The notes: a model not told the origin generated them from the sequence alone. Shown: positions 9,786 through 20,425, numbered from the stretch's first letter. The stretch: 64,000 nucleotides of DNA from Legionella jordanis (GCF_900637635.1 NZ_LR134383.1:2858001-2922000), one strand, 5' to 3'. Made by a program: numbers and translations.

Positions 9786-12182
9786 ATGAAAGATGAATTG
9801 ATGGATTTAGTTCATGAATTGACTAGTTCTGCTCAGCCCCACAATCTCGAACAACTCACTTTTGTATTCCACAGCTATCGCGAACTTTTTCAGCCACTGG
9901 TAGTTCCTCCTAAACCTTGTGCATCTTTATGGCACGCCTTACGTAATATTCGAAGCCAGGTTATTGATTGGCAACAATTGGTTAATGAGCAGAACATCGA
10001 AATGGCACTGAGAGAAGAAATCCACCGGCTTGAGCAGGAGCAAATCAACCGGAAAAAACGTGCAGAATTTTTAAAGGCCAAACTGGAAGAATACCAGGTA
10101 CATTTGAATGAATGCTATCCCGCCCTATTAAGAGCCTATAACAGTTATCTAGTGGCTAAAGAACCAACCATTGCTCTAAGCACACCAACGACTCTTTCAC
10201 AGCAGCAGAATTTGCTTCTTGCTTACTTTGAGTTACTGAATCATCAGCATCGCACGCTTACGCACGAGAATATTTCCCTGCAATTGGCTGAAGCTTTCAT
10301 TAAACGCAAAGAAATTTCAGGTAGGCTGAAGTCCATGGCCGTAATTACCAGCGATGACAGCTTCGATTCCATTAAACTATTTAAAATAGGACACAACAAG
10401 TTGGCCTCATTAAATCAGTTGAAAATGGATTTGGAACAAATCCAACAAGAATTGGCCGAAAATATTTCCTTGCAGGAAATCAAGGAAGATATAGAGCACA
10501 AGAAGCAGCAAATTAAAACGATTAATGCCGAACTTTTAAGCCTTGAGCTGCAACTGAAAGAATGTCAATTGCCTGAAGATGAGCGACACAGACTTAATAG
10601 TGAATACGCCAAGGCTCCTCATAAAGAACAATTTATTGCAGAAAAAACACAAGAACTTTCCTGGCAAAATTCCGTAATCAATCCACTGTCCTGGTTTGAA
10701 TGGAGTACAAATTCAAATTTCATGCAAAAAGTTCATTCTCAGCAACTTGAAAATCATTATCTCAATCTTTTACATCAAGAGCATGAATTAACGACCCAGG
10801 CCAATCATTTGCGTGAGCAACTCTTGCGAAGTCAGGATTTCATGATTGCAGGAGATTCCACTTTTAAAATCGAACCCGCTTCAAAGGTGCTGCGTGCCCG
10901 AGCTATCAAACTTTTAGCGGAGCTTGAACCTCAATACAGTTTAAAGGCAGACAATAACTTATTGTTGCTCTCGGATCTGATTGAGCGGATTGGCTTTATT
11001 AGCAAGCAAACCGATAATCTTGAAACCGTTTTGAGGTTGTTGGAAGAATTAATTACAATCGATAAGACCGTCCTTGAGCTTCGCACAAAATACACGCTAA
11101 TAGGCGATATGGACGAGTTAATGCCTTCAACAACAGAGCTTGCCCAGCTTCGCGAATCTGCTGAAGCGCGTCAACAAGAGATTTCTGTACTAACAGAAAA
11201 AATTCAATCCTGTGAGCAGTGTCTGCAGAAAATTGCCAGTATCAATGAAATTAATCTTGAACTGAAAGATGGGAAGAAACAGGCCTCAACGCTCAGAAGC
11301 ACTCTGCGGGCAAAACGTTCTGAGCTGGCAAAAACGGTTGCTTATTCTCAGAATCACCTTAAGATAGAGCAGGCGAAACAAGTAATTGTTCAACAAATTA
11401 ATGAATTGCAAGATTGTCTTCAAACATTCACCCTCAAAGCCAACGAAACTTTAGCTGATTCTGAATCCAGTAGCTCATTCACTAAAACGGTCATTTATCA
11501 GGACAATTTGCATTTCTGGAACCGTTTAATCAGCAATTTAAGCTCAACTTTGCCCAGTGATTTACAGCACTGGTACCAGCATTTAATCATTAGCTTACAA
11601 GCAAACATTCGAGATGAGCTACGCTACCATCAAGCCTTACATGTGTTGCAAGATCTGTTTTTTGAAATTCAAAACCCGGATCAGGACTTCCTCGTCCTTA
11701 GAGCTTACCAGAAGCTTTGCCCAGTACCAAAACAAGATTGGCAAAGGTTAGTTAATCTAAAACCTATGTTTTCTTCCGATGATCAAACATTAGCTGAGTT
11801 ACGCACCCCTTCTCTTAATAGCAAATTGCGCGCTTTATATGAACAGCAAAAAAAATTATTTAAAAAGCATCCGAGAGAGGGCGAGTTGCTCAAACAGTTA
11901 CTCAAGCATATCCATCAAGTTGCAATTCTAGCGGAAAATGATAATAACCATCCCGCATTGCAACACTTCCATTTTATGTCTGACCCACGTTACCAATGCT
12001 TACAGCGACATCGCGGATTTTATCGGATTTGTGAATGGTTGGGGCAATTATGTGCAACCATTATTAGTCTTTTTAAGAATGAAAGCCCAGTTGACTACCG
12101 TCAATTTTTCTTTTTTAAATCCACTCGGACAGAACGTTTAATTGAAGAAATGAATCAAGAAATTATTCATTGCGCTACCTAA
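9786..12182 (+). CDS. lepA: Coiled-coil protein, probable LepA-like Dot/Icm effector
   Basis: A 798-residue soluble, Gln/Glu/Leu-rich protein with long predicted coiled coils (roughly residues 70-120, 200-280 and 430-560). There is no signal peptide or clear membrane segment. The C-terminus ends with a glutamate block (ERLIEEMNQE), a feature of Legionella type IV effectors. In L. pneumophila the effector gene lepA is, as I recall, next to tpiA; the position and coiled-coil nature fit, though the L. pneumophila protein is longer (over 1,100 residues). LepA has been linked to non-lytic release from amoebae. This is unrelated to the translation factor LepA/EF4. The start is set by the strong AAGGAGGTG. 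Confidence 0.6.
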   Translation: MKDELMDLVHELTSSAQPHNLEQLTFVFHSYRELFQPLVVPPKPCASLWHALRNIRSQVIDWQQLVNEQNIEMALREEIHRLEQEQINRKKRAEFLKAKLEEYQVHLNECYPALLRAYNSYLVAKEPTIALSTPTTLSQQQNLLLAYFELLNHQHRTLTHENISLQLAEAFIKRKEISGRLKSMAVITSDDSFDSIKLFKIGHNKLASLNQLKMDLEQIQQELAENISLQEIKEDIEHKKQQIKTINAELLSLELQLKECQLPEDERHRLNSEYAKAPHKEQFIAEKTQELSWQNSVINPLSWFEWSTNSNFMQKVHSQQLENHYLNLLHQEHELTTQANHLREQLLRSQDFMIAGDSTFKIEPASKVLRARAIKLLAELEPQYSLKADNNLLLLSDLIERIGFISKQTDNLETVLRLLEELITIDKTVLELRTKYTLIGDMDELMPSTTELAQLRESAEARQQEISVLTEKIQSCEQCLQKIASINEINLELKDGKKQASTLRSTLRAKRSELAKTVAYSQNHLKIEQAKQVIVQQINELQDCLQTFTLKANETLADSESSSSFTKTVIYQDNLHFWNRLISNLSSTLPSDLQHWYQHLIISLQANIRDELRYHQALHVLQDLFFEIQNPDQDFLVLRAYQKLCPVPKQDWQRLVNLKPMFSSDDQTLAELRTPSLNSKLRALYEQQKKLFKKHPREGELLKQLLKHIHQVAILAENDNNHPALQHFHFMSDPRYQCLQRHRGFYRICEWLGQLCATIISLFKNESPVDYRQFFFFKSTRTERLIEEMNQEIIHCAT

Positions 12183-12196
12183 TGAGCGCAATGAAT
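12165..12196. terminator. Hairpin between convergent LepA-like gene and glmM
   Basis: ATTCATTGCGCT (12165-12176) and AGCGCAATGAAT (12185-12196) pair as a perfect 12-base stem with an 8-base loop. The left arm and loop include the last codons and the TAA stop (12180-12182) of the upstream gene. A long T tract is lacking on the plus strand, so it may act as a bidirectional or weak terminator, or as a 3' stabilising hairpin. Confidence 0.6.
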
Positions 12197-12255
12197 GGAT
12201 AAATTTATGGGCTGTTAGCAAGGTGAATCAATAGGCATCAGTAATTTGTAAAATC

Positions 12256-13605
12256 CTAAAAATAAGCCTTTTCAATCTTTTGAATTTCTTCAGATAACTG
12301 TTCGGCCTGAGTTTGTACAGTCTTATTGTCCTTACCCTCAACCATGACCCTTAATAATGGCTCCGTTCCCGAAGGTCGCAAAAGAACTCGCCCCTCTCCC
12401 TCCAAATCATTACTTAATGCAGCGACTCTCTCAAGCACCTGAGGGTGTTCGGAGAGCTGAGCTGCATTTTCGGTTTTAATATTGATTAAGGTCTGGGGCA
12501 GCAATTCAATTCCTTCAACCAGCTGCTGCAGGGTTTTTTCCTGTTTAACCATTGAGGCTAAAACTTGCAAAGCCGCAACAATTCCATCCCCTGTTGTTGT
12601 TTTATCCAGGCAAACAATATGTCCCGAGGACTCCCCACCAATCTTCCAGTCTTTTTTCTTTAATGTTTCCAATACGTAGCGATCACCCACTTTCGTTCGT
12701 AAAAAGGGTACGCCCATATCAGTAATGGCTTTTTCCAAGCCATAGTTACTCATTAAAGTTCCTACAACCCCTCCGTGCAAGCTGTCTTTTTGCAAGCGAT
12801 CTTTGGTAATGATATAAAGGATCTGATCGCCATCCACAATCTTGCCTTTCGCGTCAACCAAAATGAGGCGATCCCCATCCCCATCGAGGGCCACCCCCAC
12901 ATCAGCCCCGGTTTGCAAAACCTGATTGCAAAGCTGCTCTGGCGCAGTAGAACCGCATTTTTCATTGATGTTAAACCCATTAGGTTTATTGGCAATGGTA
13001 ATCACTTCTGCGCCCAACTCGCTAAACACATTGGGAGCGATGTGATAAGTTGCGCCATTGGCGCAATCAACAACAATTTTTAAGCCCGTTAATCGGGTTA
13101 AGGGAGGGATCGTTGACTTGCAAAATTCAATATAGCGGCCGGGGGCATCATGGATTCGAATCGCTTTACCCAACTGAATGGAAGGTGCCACTTCAAGCGG
13201 TTTTTCCATTTCTGCTTCAATAGCCAATTCCAGATCGTCTGGGAACTTGCTGCCCTCAGCCGAGAAGAACTTAATGCCATTGTCTTCAAATGGGTTATGG
13301 GAGGCGCTGATTACCACTCCCGCATTAGCTCGCAATGTTTGCGTTAGATAGGCAATTGCCGGTGTTGGCATTGGACCTAATAAACTCACGTTGATACCTG
13401 CTGCAGAAAGACCAGCCTCCAGGGCAGACTCCAACATATAACCAGAAATTCTGGTGTCTTTGCCTATTAAAACTTTTTTACGTTCACCACCGCCAATAAC
13501 TCTTCCCAGAGCCCAACCCAGTTTGAGGATAAACTCGGGGTTAATATTGGATAAACCAACTCGACCACGAATACCATCAGTGCCAAAATATCTTCGTTGA
13601 CTCAT
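12256..13605 (-). CDS. glmM: Phosphoglucosamine mutase
   Basis: A 449-residue cytosolic enzyme that converts glucosamine-6-phosphate to glucosamine-1-phosphate for UDP-GlcNAc, the precursor of peptidoglycan and LPS. The phosphorylated serine is Ser102 in [13 protein letters not shown]. The metal loop [13 protein letters not shown] is near residue 240, the sugar loop GGESSGH is near residue 323, and the phosphate loop [12 protein letters not shown] is near residue 412. It follows folP, 99 bases apart, as in the common rlmE-ftsH-folP-glmM order. Confidence 0.97.
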   Translation of the reverse strand: MSQRRYFGTDGIRGRVGLSNINPEFILKLGWALGRVIGGGERKKVLIGKDTRISGYMLESALEAGLSAAGINVSLLGPMPTPAIAYLTQTLRANAGVVISASHNPFEDNGIKFFSAEGSKFPDDLELAIEAEMEKPLEVAPSIQLGKAIRIHDAPGRYIEFCKSTIPPLTRLTGLKIVVDCANGATYHIAPNVFSELGAEVITIANKPNGFNINEKCGSTAPEQLCNQVLQTGADVGVALDGDGDRLILVDAKGKIVDGDQILYIITKDRLQKDSLHGGVVGTLMSNYGLEKAITDMGVPFLRTKVGDRYVLETLKKKDWKIGGESSGHIVCLDKTTTGDGIVAALQVLASMVKQEKTLQQLVEGIELLPQTLINIKTENAAQLSEHPQVLERVAALSNDLEGEGRVLLRPSGTEPLLRVMVEGKDNKTVQTQAEQLSEEIQKIEKAYF

Positions 13606-13704
13606 CCTGTTTATCCTCTATACCTTAGTTATTGTTATCTGTAATAAGAGTGAAATGTTCAGCTGGCAAAACCGTTATACTATCACAATGAGGCTTTTAG
13701 CGAA

Positions 13705-14598
13705 TTAATCTTTATTAATTTTTTCGCTGTTCCGATGATTAAAGGATTCATTGACGATAGCCTCCAGCATTGTTAGGGATTGGTGAGTAGCGGCTACATC
13801 ATGGGTTCGCAGTATACCAACCCCATGCAGTGCTGCCACAATGGCAATACTCAACCCCCCTGGCAAACGCTCGTGCACCTCTTTGCCTAAGATCACCCCC
13901 AAAGTGCTCTTGCGCGAAGCCCCCAAAAGCAAGGGTAAACGGTGTTTATGGAACTCGCCCAAATTATTTACAATCCGCAAATTGTGCTCTGGCAATTTAC
14001 CAAAGCCAAAGCCTGGGTCCAAAATGAGGTTGCGCGGGCATATCCCGGCCATTAAGCAGCTTGATATTTTATGTTCAAAGAAATCATTAAGCTCGTGAAG
14101 CACATCTTGTTTATAGTAAGGGTTGAGTTGCATAGTACTGGGTTGACCTTGCATGTGCATAAGACAAACAGGGACATTTAAAGATGCAGCAGTTTCTAAG
14201 GCATTCTCACCGCTAAGAGCGCTGATGTCATTGATTAAAAATGCGCCAGCCGAAACGGCCTCCTTCATTACTTGTGCTTTGCTGGTATCTATTGAAATGC
14301 AAACATCCGTTTCTGAGCGCAATGCTTCAATTACGGGAATTACCCGGGCAAGCTCCTCATCAAGACTTATAGCCACGGCGCCGGGTCGGGATGATTCGCC
14401 ACCTACATCAATAAGATCAGCTCCTTCTGAAACCATGGTGCGCGCCTGCCTCAAAGCATCCTCTTTTTGCAGATACAATCCACCATCGGAAAACGAATCC
14501 GCGGTGATATTAAGGATTCCCATGATCAAAGGCTTATTAAAAGCCAATGACCTTTGTGCATACAGTTCGCACCACTGCTTAAATTGTTGGTTATTCAT
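13705..14598 (-). CDS. folP: Dihydropteroate synthase
   Basis: A 297-residue TIM-barrel enzyme that joins p-aminobenzoate to pterin pyrophosphate in folate synthesis, and the sulfonamide target. The first signature reads MGILNITADSFSDGG (the family usually has TPDSF, so Pro is replaced by Ala). DVGGESSRPGA follows near residue 66, then LILDPGFGFGK and LLLGASRKS. I chose the ATG at 14598; a TTG two codons upstream is possible. It lies between ftsH and glmM. Confidence 0.95.
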   Translation of the reverse strand: MNNQQFKQWCELYAQRSLAFNKPLIMGILNITADSFSDGGLYLQKEDALRQARTMVSEGADLIDVGGESSRPGAVAISLDEELARVIPVIEALRSETDVCISIDTSKAQVMKEAVSAGAFLINDISALSGENALETAASLNVPVCLMHMQGQPSTMQLNPYYKQDVLHELNDFFEHKISSCLMAGICPRNLILDPGFGFGKLPEHNLRIVNNLGEFHKHRLPLLLGASRKSTLGVILGKEVHERLPGGLSIAIVAALHGVGILRTHDVAATHQSLTMLEAIVNESFNHRNSEKINKD

Positions 14599-14754
14599 GG
14601 TCAATATTATTAATTCGAATTATAAAACCGGACGATGGAATCAATTTGGCTGAACGATTGTTTCAGCCAAATTCTCAATTACAAGGGTTATTTCCTAACT
14701 GAGTTAAACTGAGGCATTAACCTGAATAGAGACCAGGCGCTGCCCCAGTTCAGA

Positions 14755-16677
14755 TTAATTGTGATCACCAGCAGGTTTATCAAGAGGCTTACCGTTAATT
14801 GTGGTCGATGTGCTATCTCCACCTTTTTTGTCTTTGTCAATGAGCTTGGGAGAATCCCAATCCTCTGGAGGGGAAGGTTCATGGCCGCTCATGATTTCTT
14901 GGATTTGTTTGGCATCAATGGTTTCATATTTAATCAGGCCTTCTGCCATCAAATGCAATTTATCCATATTTGCCAAAAGAATTTCTTTCGCCCTTTGATA
15001 ATTTCTATCAATAATCTGACGAACTTCTTCATCAATTTGCTGTGCGGTATTATCAGAAATTTCTTTATGCTGACTTACGCTTCTTCCGAGAAAAACTTCT
15101 CCTTGCTCTTCACCAAAGGTCAGTGGACCTAGGGCAGATAAGCCCCAGGTGGTCACCATTTTACGCGAAATCTCGGTTGCCCGCATGATATCATTGGACG
15201 CACCGGTGGTTACGCTTTCGGCACCAAAAATCAACTCTTCGGCAATACGTCCACCAAACAAACTACACAACTGACTTTCCAACCGTCGCTTGCTATGGCT
15301 GTAGCGATCTTGCTCAGGCAAAAACATCGTAACACCGAGCGCCCGCCCACGAGGAATAATAGTGACCTTATACACAGGATCGTGTTCAGGAACAGACAAG
15401 CCAACGATTGCATGGCCGGCTTCGTGATAGGCTGTCAGTTTCTTTTCATTTTCATCCATAACCATGGAGCGCCTCTCTGCACCCATCATGATTTTATCTT
15501 TTGCTTTATCGAGCTCAATCATACCGACTTTGCGTTTGTTCGCCCGCGCTGCAAAAAGAGCCGCTTCATTCACCAAATTGGCTAAGTCAGCCCCTGAAAA
15601 TCCAGGTGTGCCACGAGCTATCGGTAAAATTTCAACATCTTTATTAATAGGTACCTTTTGTAAATGGACTCTCAAAATCTGCTCACGTCCACGAATATCT
15701 GGCAAGGGAACTACCACTTGACGGTCAAAACGGCCCGGTCGTAAGAGAGCAGGATCCAAAACATCAGGACGGTTCGTTGCGGCGACGACAATAACTCCTT
15801 CGTTCCCTTCAAAGCCATCCATTTCGACCAGTAACTGATTCAGTGTTTGTTCGCGTTCATCATGGCCACCACCTAAACCGGCTCCCCGATGGCGTCCAAC
15901 GGCGTCAATTTCATCGATAAAAATGATGCAAGGGGCATGTTTTTTTGCTTGCTCAAACATATCGCGAACGCGTGAAGCTCCGACTCCCACAAACATTTCA
16001 ACGAAGTCAGAACCTGAAATAGTAAAGAATGGTACTTTGGCTTCACCAGCTACGGCCTTGGCTAACAAGGTTTTACCGGTTCCTGGAGATCCCACAAGCA
16101 GTACACCTCGTGGAATGCGGCCGCCCAAATTCTGGAATTTAGAAGGATCTCGCAAAAAGTCCACCAATTCTTTGACCTCTTCTTTTGCTTCATCAACACC
16201 GGCGACATCAGCGAAAGTGACTTTTACTTGATCTTCACCGAGCAATCGTGCTCGTGAACGTCCGAACGACATTGCTCCCCGGCCACCGCCGCCTTGCATT
16301 TGCCGCATAAAAAAGACCCAAACGCCAATTAAAAGGAGCATCGGGAACCAGTTTATAAACAAGTGCAGCAAAAAGCTCTCTTGTTGTTTTTCCTGGCCAC
16401 TCACATCAACTTGATTTTTAAGTAATTCACCCAACAAGGCATCGTCCTGCATGGGCATGTAAGTGACAAATCGATGATTATTTTTTGTAAGACCCTTGAT
16501 GACCTTATTGTCTTCAATGGTCACATTGCTAATCATGCCTTGATCAACTTCTTTCAGGAACTTGCTGTAGGAAATTTTCTCAGAGGATGTATGACGTGGA
16601 CCGAAATTGCTGAACACTGAGACCAAAACAATCGCAATTATCAGCCACAAAAATAAATTTTTTACCATGTCGTTCAA
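14755..16677 (-). CDS. ftsH: ATP-dependent zinc metalloprotease FtsH
   Basis: A 640-residue inner-membrane AAA+ protease that degrades misfolded membrane proteins and regulators. Two membrane helices bracket a periplasmic domain (about residues 5-25 and 105-125). Then come Walker A GSPGTGKT, Walker B IIFIDEID, the [22 protein letters not shown], and the zinc site HEAGH near residue 420. The TTG at 16677 has a GAGG seven bases upstream; the ATG three codons later (16668) is the alternative start. It is downstream of rlmE and upstream of folP. Confidence 0.97.
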   Translation of the reverse strand: MNDMVKNLFLWLIIAIVLVSVFSNFGPRHTSSEKISYSKFLKEVDQGMISNVTIEDNKVIKGLTKNNHRFVTYMPMQDDALLGELLKNQVDVSGQEKQQESFLLHLFINWFPMLLLIGVWVFFMRQMQGGGGRGAMSFGRSRARLLGEDQVKVTFADVAGVDEAKEEVKELVDFLRDPSKFQNLGGRIPRGVLLVGSPGTGKTLLAKAVAGEAKVPFFTISGSDFVEMFVGVGASRVRDMFEQAKKHAPCIIFIDEIDAVGRHRGAGLGGGHDEREQTLNQLLVEMDGFEGNEGVIVVAATNRPDVLDPALLRPGRFDRQVVVPLPDIRGREQILRVHLQKVPINKDVEILPIARGTPGFSGADLANLVNEAALFAARANKRKVGMIELDKAKDKIMMGAERRSMVMDENEKKLTAYHEAGHAIVGLSVPEHDPVYKVTIIPRGRALGVTMFLPEQDRYSHSKRRLESQLCSLFGGRIAEELIFGAESVTTGASNDIMRATEISRKMVTTWGLSALGPLTFGEEQGEVFLGRSVSQHKEISDNTAQQIDEEVRQIIDRNYQRAKEILLANMDKLHLMAEGLIKYETIDAKQIQEIMSGHEPSPPEDWDSPKLIDKDKKGGDSTSTTINGKPLDKPAGDHN

Positions 16678-16723
16678 AGCATTAACCTCGATTGGTGACG
16701 TATTTCTACGAACGATAACGTTA

Positions 16724-17344
16724 CTATAAATTATAGCCCTTCGCTAGCAAATAGGTTTCTCGCGAACGAGAACGTGATGCAGCAGGCTTACGAATAATTA
16801 CTTTACTAAATTTTAAACGGGCCTCTTTCAGCAACTCATCAAACCCCGTTCCCTGAAAGACTTTCATGACCAAACTCCCTCCTGGCTTAAGCACTTTCGC
16901 CGCAAAGTCAAAGGCGAGCTCTGCCAAATACATCGCACGCGGGATGTCAATTGCGGAGGCTCCACTCATATTTGGGGCCATATCCGACAAAAGCAAGTCC
17001 ACACCACGTTCAGGAATGATATTCATCAATTTCTCAAACACCTCATCCTCGCGGAAATCACCCTGAATGAAGGTAACTTCCGGCAATGCATCCATTGGTA
17101 AGATATCCAGTGCAATAATTGTGCCGTGTCCTTGTAATCTTTCTGTGACATATTGAGTCCATCCACCTGGAGCAGCTCCCAGATCAACAACGGTAATACC
17201 AGGTTTTAACAACTGTTCTTTATCATCAATTTCTTTGAGCTTATATACCGCACGGCTGCGATAGCCTTCGGCCTGTGCCTTTTTTACAAAGGCATCATCA
17301 AAATGTTCTTGCAACCAGCGTTTACTGCTTTTGGAGCGGGGCAT
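16724..17344 (-). CDS. rlmE: 23S rRNA (uridine-2'-O)-methyltransferase RlmE
   Basis: A 206-residue SAM-dependent enzyme (FtsJ/RrmJ) that methylates U2552 in the 23S rRNA A loop. The SAM motif [13 protein letters not shown] and the catalytic residues in SDMAPNMSG and SLVMKVFQG are visible. I chose the ATG at 17344 ([10 protein letters not shown]), the usual family start; a 38-codon upstream extension would run into the divergent yhbY and looks non-coding. The rlmE-ftsH pair is conserved across gamma-proteobacteria. Confidence 0.95.
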   Translation of the reverse strand: MPRSKSSKRWLQEHFDDAFVKKAQAEGYRSRAVYKLKEIDDKEQLLKPGITVVDLGAAPGGWTQYVTERLQGHGTIIALDILPMDALPEVTFIQGDFREDEVFEKLMNIIPERGVDLLLSDMAPNMSGASAIDIPRAMYLAELAFDFAAKVLKPGGSLVMKVFQGTGFDELLKEARLKFSKVIIRKPAASRSRSRETYLLAKGYNL

Positions 17345-17445
17345 ATCATATTCTCTTTTAGGAATCTTAGAATCATACTCAAATTTACTACCTTTTCCCA
17401 GCAAAACGTGCAATAATTTGCCATTTATTGAGAGGGATAGTCCTA

Positions 17446-17715
17446 ATGGACACTGCATTCAGACAATCTTTAAAGGCTAAAGCCCATCATCTTAAGCCTG
17501 TGATCCTTTTAGGTGCCAAAGGTTTAACCGCTGCTGTTCTTGAGGAAACCAATCATGCACTCCAGGCGCACGAGTTAATTAAAATCAAAATTGCGGGTGT
17601 TGAGCGCGATGAGCGTCAACAGATTGCCACAGAAATTTGTGAAGAACTGGGCGCTGAGTTGGTGCAGTTAATTGGTAACATTGCGGTCATTTATCGAAAA
17701 AACGAAGATAATTAA
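17446..17715 (+). CDS. yhbY: Ribosome assembly RNA-binding protein YhbY
   Basis: An 89-residue CRM-domain protein that binds pre-50S particles. The family motif [14 protein letters not shown] segment (here [10 protein letters not shown]) and the later ELIKIKI and the basic loop VERDERQQ are visible. The ATG at 17446 follows GAGAGGGATAG and fits the family N-terminus; an upstream in-frame start at 17428 is less likely. It is divergent from rlmE, as in E. coli. Confidence 0.92.
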   Translation: MDTAFRQSLKAKAHHLKPVILLGAKGLTAAVLEETNHALQAHELIKIKIAGVERDERQQIATEICEELGAELVQLIGNIAVIYRKNEDN

Positions 17716-18041
17716 TCCACATTTCTCGCTACCAATAGTATTGCTGAGGCATGGCAGATCCGGTTGCAAGTTGCACAACGTTTTTACTGCCATGAAAGGC
17801 GCAGAAGCACTTAAGCCGAAAACTTATTCAGCAAAATTTGACCTGTTTTATTCTCTTGGATTTAATGGTAAACCGACAGTGGCCAGGCTCTTTTAAGACT
17901 GTATTGAACTGCCATTTATATTTTTTGGGGATTTTCTGTTTCTTCCCAAGGTTTTTGTATAATCTTTAACCTTAACATTAAGATTTTCATAAGGGAAGTC
18001 ATATACAATCTTAGTCTGAGATTTTCACGAAGGAGAGGATA
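17716..18041 (+). promoter_or_regulatory. Intergenic region with candidate promoter for the phosphatase gene
   Basis: No convincing gene is present. TATAAT at 17958-17963 is a perfect -10 hexamer; the -35 is poor. Just downstream, TTAA recurs three times at 6-base steps (17966-17985), with AATCTT and AAGATT flanking, which could be an operator. The Shine-Dalgarno AGGAGAGG at 18031-18038 sets the GTG start at 18042. Confidence 0.4.
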
Positions 18042-19649
18042 GTGACGCATTCCATAATTCAAGAAGAAGTTAATATTTTCCAATTCCCCAAAGACATCCA
18101 CCCCGCGGATCCCGATTTTGAAATTACAATTGGCGATCTTCATGGCAATGCCATGAAATTAATGTTCATGCTCGTAAAACAAGGCATTACCAGCAATCTC
18201 AATGATAAAGACTATGCCCAATTGGTTACGATTTACGAAAAGAGCGCTGAGCGTCTAACCAAAACGGATCTTAATGAATTCAACAGAATAATCAATGGGA
18301 TTAAATTTAATAAGGCCGCCATCAGACTCATCGGCGATGAGCTTGCTGACAGAGGCAGCAATGATTATTTCACCCTTAGAATTTTACAGAAATTACGCGA
18401 GCAGCAGGTTTCAGTTGAGATATTAATGTCCAATCACAGCGTAGAATTTCTGCAAGCCTGTGAGATGCATCAGGAAAATAAAGCGTTCAAAGCGCCATTA
18501 TTAAAACATGACCATGCACGCTCCCTCGAAAATATGCAAACTCTCATAGAGAGAAAACTTATAACGCCTAAAGAAGTATTTGAAATCACCGACAGCGCTT
18601 ATAAACCAAGCCTGAAAGTAATTTCCTACACATTAAGCGAGGATGATTCGGAAATTGTAATTTTTAGTCATGCGCCCATCGGATTAAATACAATTGCAGA
18701 TTTAGCCCAACAGTTTGGAGTGAATTATGAGGACTCTACAGCAGTTGAATTAGCTAAAACGATAGATAACATCAACCGCAAATTCCAGGACTATGCAAGA
18801 AGGAATACTATAGGTAAATTATGCCCAGCAGAGGCCATGTACAAAGGTTATAGTGACACTTTTTTCAGTTCAGATTTAAAAGCATACCCTTTTGTAGGCG
18901 TCATGTGGAATAGAGGCTACGTGGCAATCGAGCGCCCAGCCGAGCATAATGGCTATAAACTGGTTTATGCCCATGGGCATGATAGTCATGACCCGCTTCA
19001 GAATGAAGCATACGTCCACAATCTGGATTTTTTAAATACACTGGGTAGACCAGAATTATGGCACAGGGAAGGCGGCACTTATCGAGTTTTACAAACCAAT
19101 CGAAAACAATTACTGGCTGAAGAATTAACGGCCCGCTCAGCAGCTATCGAAAATACTTCTTCTTCCCCAACCGAAGAACAAGAAAGCCTGCTGCAAATAC
19201 AGGCCGCCACTTTAGGGGAACTTAAGGAAAGCTTTGAAAGTCAAATGGATGCAATTGCCACGAAAGCAGCAATTTTAAGACAAGATGGTCATGATGATGC
19301 TGCTAATGCTGCCGCGCTGCTTCATCAGAAAGTCATGCAAAGTTATGGCGAAACCCTCGGCAAACGGGGTAATGTCAAGCTCTTTAAGCAGGAATGTCAG
19401 GATGCCATTGCTGAATCTCGTTCCGCCTTAGAAAATCATCGTGGTTTTAAACTTATATTACGATATCTAGCAGCTACCATCACTGGCTTCGGGGTTCTTT
19501 TTGTTGCCGCTGACCTAGGTTATAAATTTGCGACTGGAAAACATTTTTCCTTTTTCCAAACTAAAACTGCGCAAATGCTAAGCACTCTGGAGCAAACTTT
19601 AGAACAAGCCACCAAGGAACATCCTTCGGAACAAACAACACATCCCTAA
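18042..19649 (+). CDS. PPP-type metallophosphatase, WipA/WipB-like candidate effector
   Basis: A 535-residue protein with the metal-binding motifs of the PPP phosphoesterase fold: GDLHGN (31-36), GDELADRG (98-105), SNHSVEF (130-136, where eukaryotic PPPs have GNHE), FSHAP with His210, and AHGH with His311. The Legionella effectors WipA and WipB have this fold and act on phosphotyrosine or phosphoserine in host cells; the match here is to the fold, not proven orthology. A single hydrophobic helix lies at about 471-491, followed by a Glu-rich tail (TLEQTLEQATKEH), suggesting membrane anchoring and a translocation signal. It starts at GTG 18042 after AGGAGAGG. Confidence 0.65.
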   Translation: MTHSIIQEEVNIFQFPKDIHPADPDFEITIGDLHGNAMKLMFMLVKQGITSNLNDKDYAQLVTIYEKSAERLTKTDLNEFNRIINGIKFNKAAIRLIGDELADRGSNDYFTLRILQKLREQQVSVEILMSNHSVEFLQACEMHQENKAFKAPLLKHDHARSLENMQTLIERKLITPKEVFEITDSAYKPSLKVISYTLSEDDSEIVIFSHAPIGLNTIADLAQQFGVNYEDSTAVELAKTIDNINRKFQDYARRNTIGKLCPAEAMYKGYSDTFFSSDLKAYPFVGVMWNRGYVAIERPAEHNGYKLVYAHGHDSHDPLQNEAYVHNLDFLNTLGRPELWHREGGTYRVLQTNRKQLLAEELTARSAAIENTSSSPTEEQESLLQIQAATLGELKESFESQMDAIATKAAILRQDGHDDAANAAALLHQKVMQSYGETLGKRGNVKLFKQECQDAIAESRSALENHRGFKLILRYLAATITGFGVLFVAADLGYKFATGKHFSFFQTKTAQMLSTLEQTLEQATKEHPSEQTTHP

Positions 19650-19681
19650 ATTGGTTAGGCCGCTAAATCACCGTTCTTAAG

Positions 19682-19717
19682 AATGCTCCCGTTTGTTGAA
19701 TCCATGGGAGCATTTTT
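19682..19717 (+). terminator. Rho-independent terminator
   Basis: AATGCTCCC (19682-19690) pairs with GGGAGCATT (19706-19714), a 9-base stem with a 15-base loop, followed by TTT. It lies 33 bases after the stop of the phosphatase gene and is likely its transcription end. Confidence 0.75.
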
Positions 19718-19924
19718 CCTAATCTTAATGCCCGCAATCAGCCCTATCCCTATATAAAGCCCTTTCCGAATGCCTGTCATTCAATAAGCATCCAGAATTT
19801 TTCAGCAACGATGCGGTTTTGCAAGCGACAATATGGTTTAACGCCCTCCCCTTCCATCAAGAGGCGGGCTGCTTCCTATGAATCCTGTGCTATAAATTAA
19901 GCAGCGTAATTAAAATTAAAATTT

Positions 19925-20353
19925 ATGAAACAGTTTGCTTCCCTTTTAATTTTAGCAAGCGCTGCCAGCTTCCTTTTGGCTGGTTACTACTTCATTGAGG
20001 CTTGGCACATCACTCATCACAGCGTGCAAACCACGGGAACAATAGTGGGATTTGTTGCAAAAACATCTCAAAACAACCTCAGTCGTGCTCAAGTGTTACA
20101 CTATCCTGTCATTCGCTTCTCGACCCAAAAGGGTCAGATTATTGAATTTCAGAGCCAGTTAGGCTTTTATCCAAGCGCTCCTCACTTAAATGAAAGCATC
20201 ACGGTTATTTATCACCCCGATCATCCCAAGCATAATTATGCAAACAGTTATTTTATCCTTTGGCTTCGGTTCAGTTTAGTGTTGCTGGCTGCCTTTTTCT
20301 TTGCCCTGCTGGCAACCTTTCTTTATAAAATCGAAGCCTCCGGCAATTCTTGA
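19925..20353 (+). CDS. DUF3592 membrane protein
   Basis: A 142-residue protein with an N-terminal membrane helix (about 5-25) and a second at about 115-135, flanking a beta-rich extracytoplasmic domain. The pattern TTGTIVGFV, then HYPVIRFSTQKGQ and VIYHPDHPKHNY, is that of the DUF3592 family. The function of this family is unknown. It stands alone after a terminator, with about 200 bases of non-coding DNA upstream. Confidence 0.75.
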   Translation: MKQFASLLILASAASFLLAGYYFIEAWHITHHSVQTTGTIVGFVAKTSQNNLSRAQVLHYPVIRFSTQKGQIIEFQSQLGFYPSAPHLNESITVIYHPDHPKHNYANSYFILWLRFSLVLLAAFFFALLATFLYKIEASGNS

Positions 20354-20377
20354 TTTTCAAACCAAGAGAGACCGAAC

Positions 20378-20425
20378 ATGCCGCTAGAAAAGCCAATCAT
20401 AGCCTTAACAATTGAATCTTTATGA
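20378..20425 (+). other. Possible 15-codon upstream reading frame coupled to the phosphatidyltransferase
   Basis: AAGAGAG at 20363-20369 is followed by an ATG at 20378 and a frame of 15 codons (MPLEKPIIALTIESL). Its TGA stop overlaps the ATG of the next gene (ATGA at 20422-20425). That next ATG lacks its own clear ribosome site, so translational coupling is plausible. It may also be chance; no conservation data are available. Confidence 0.3.

Noticed and set aside
17672..17896. 74-codon plus-strand frame after yhbY
   Set aside because: Starts inside yhbY in another frame, has no ribosome site and no family features.
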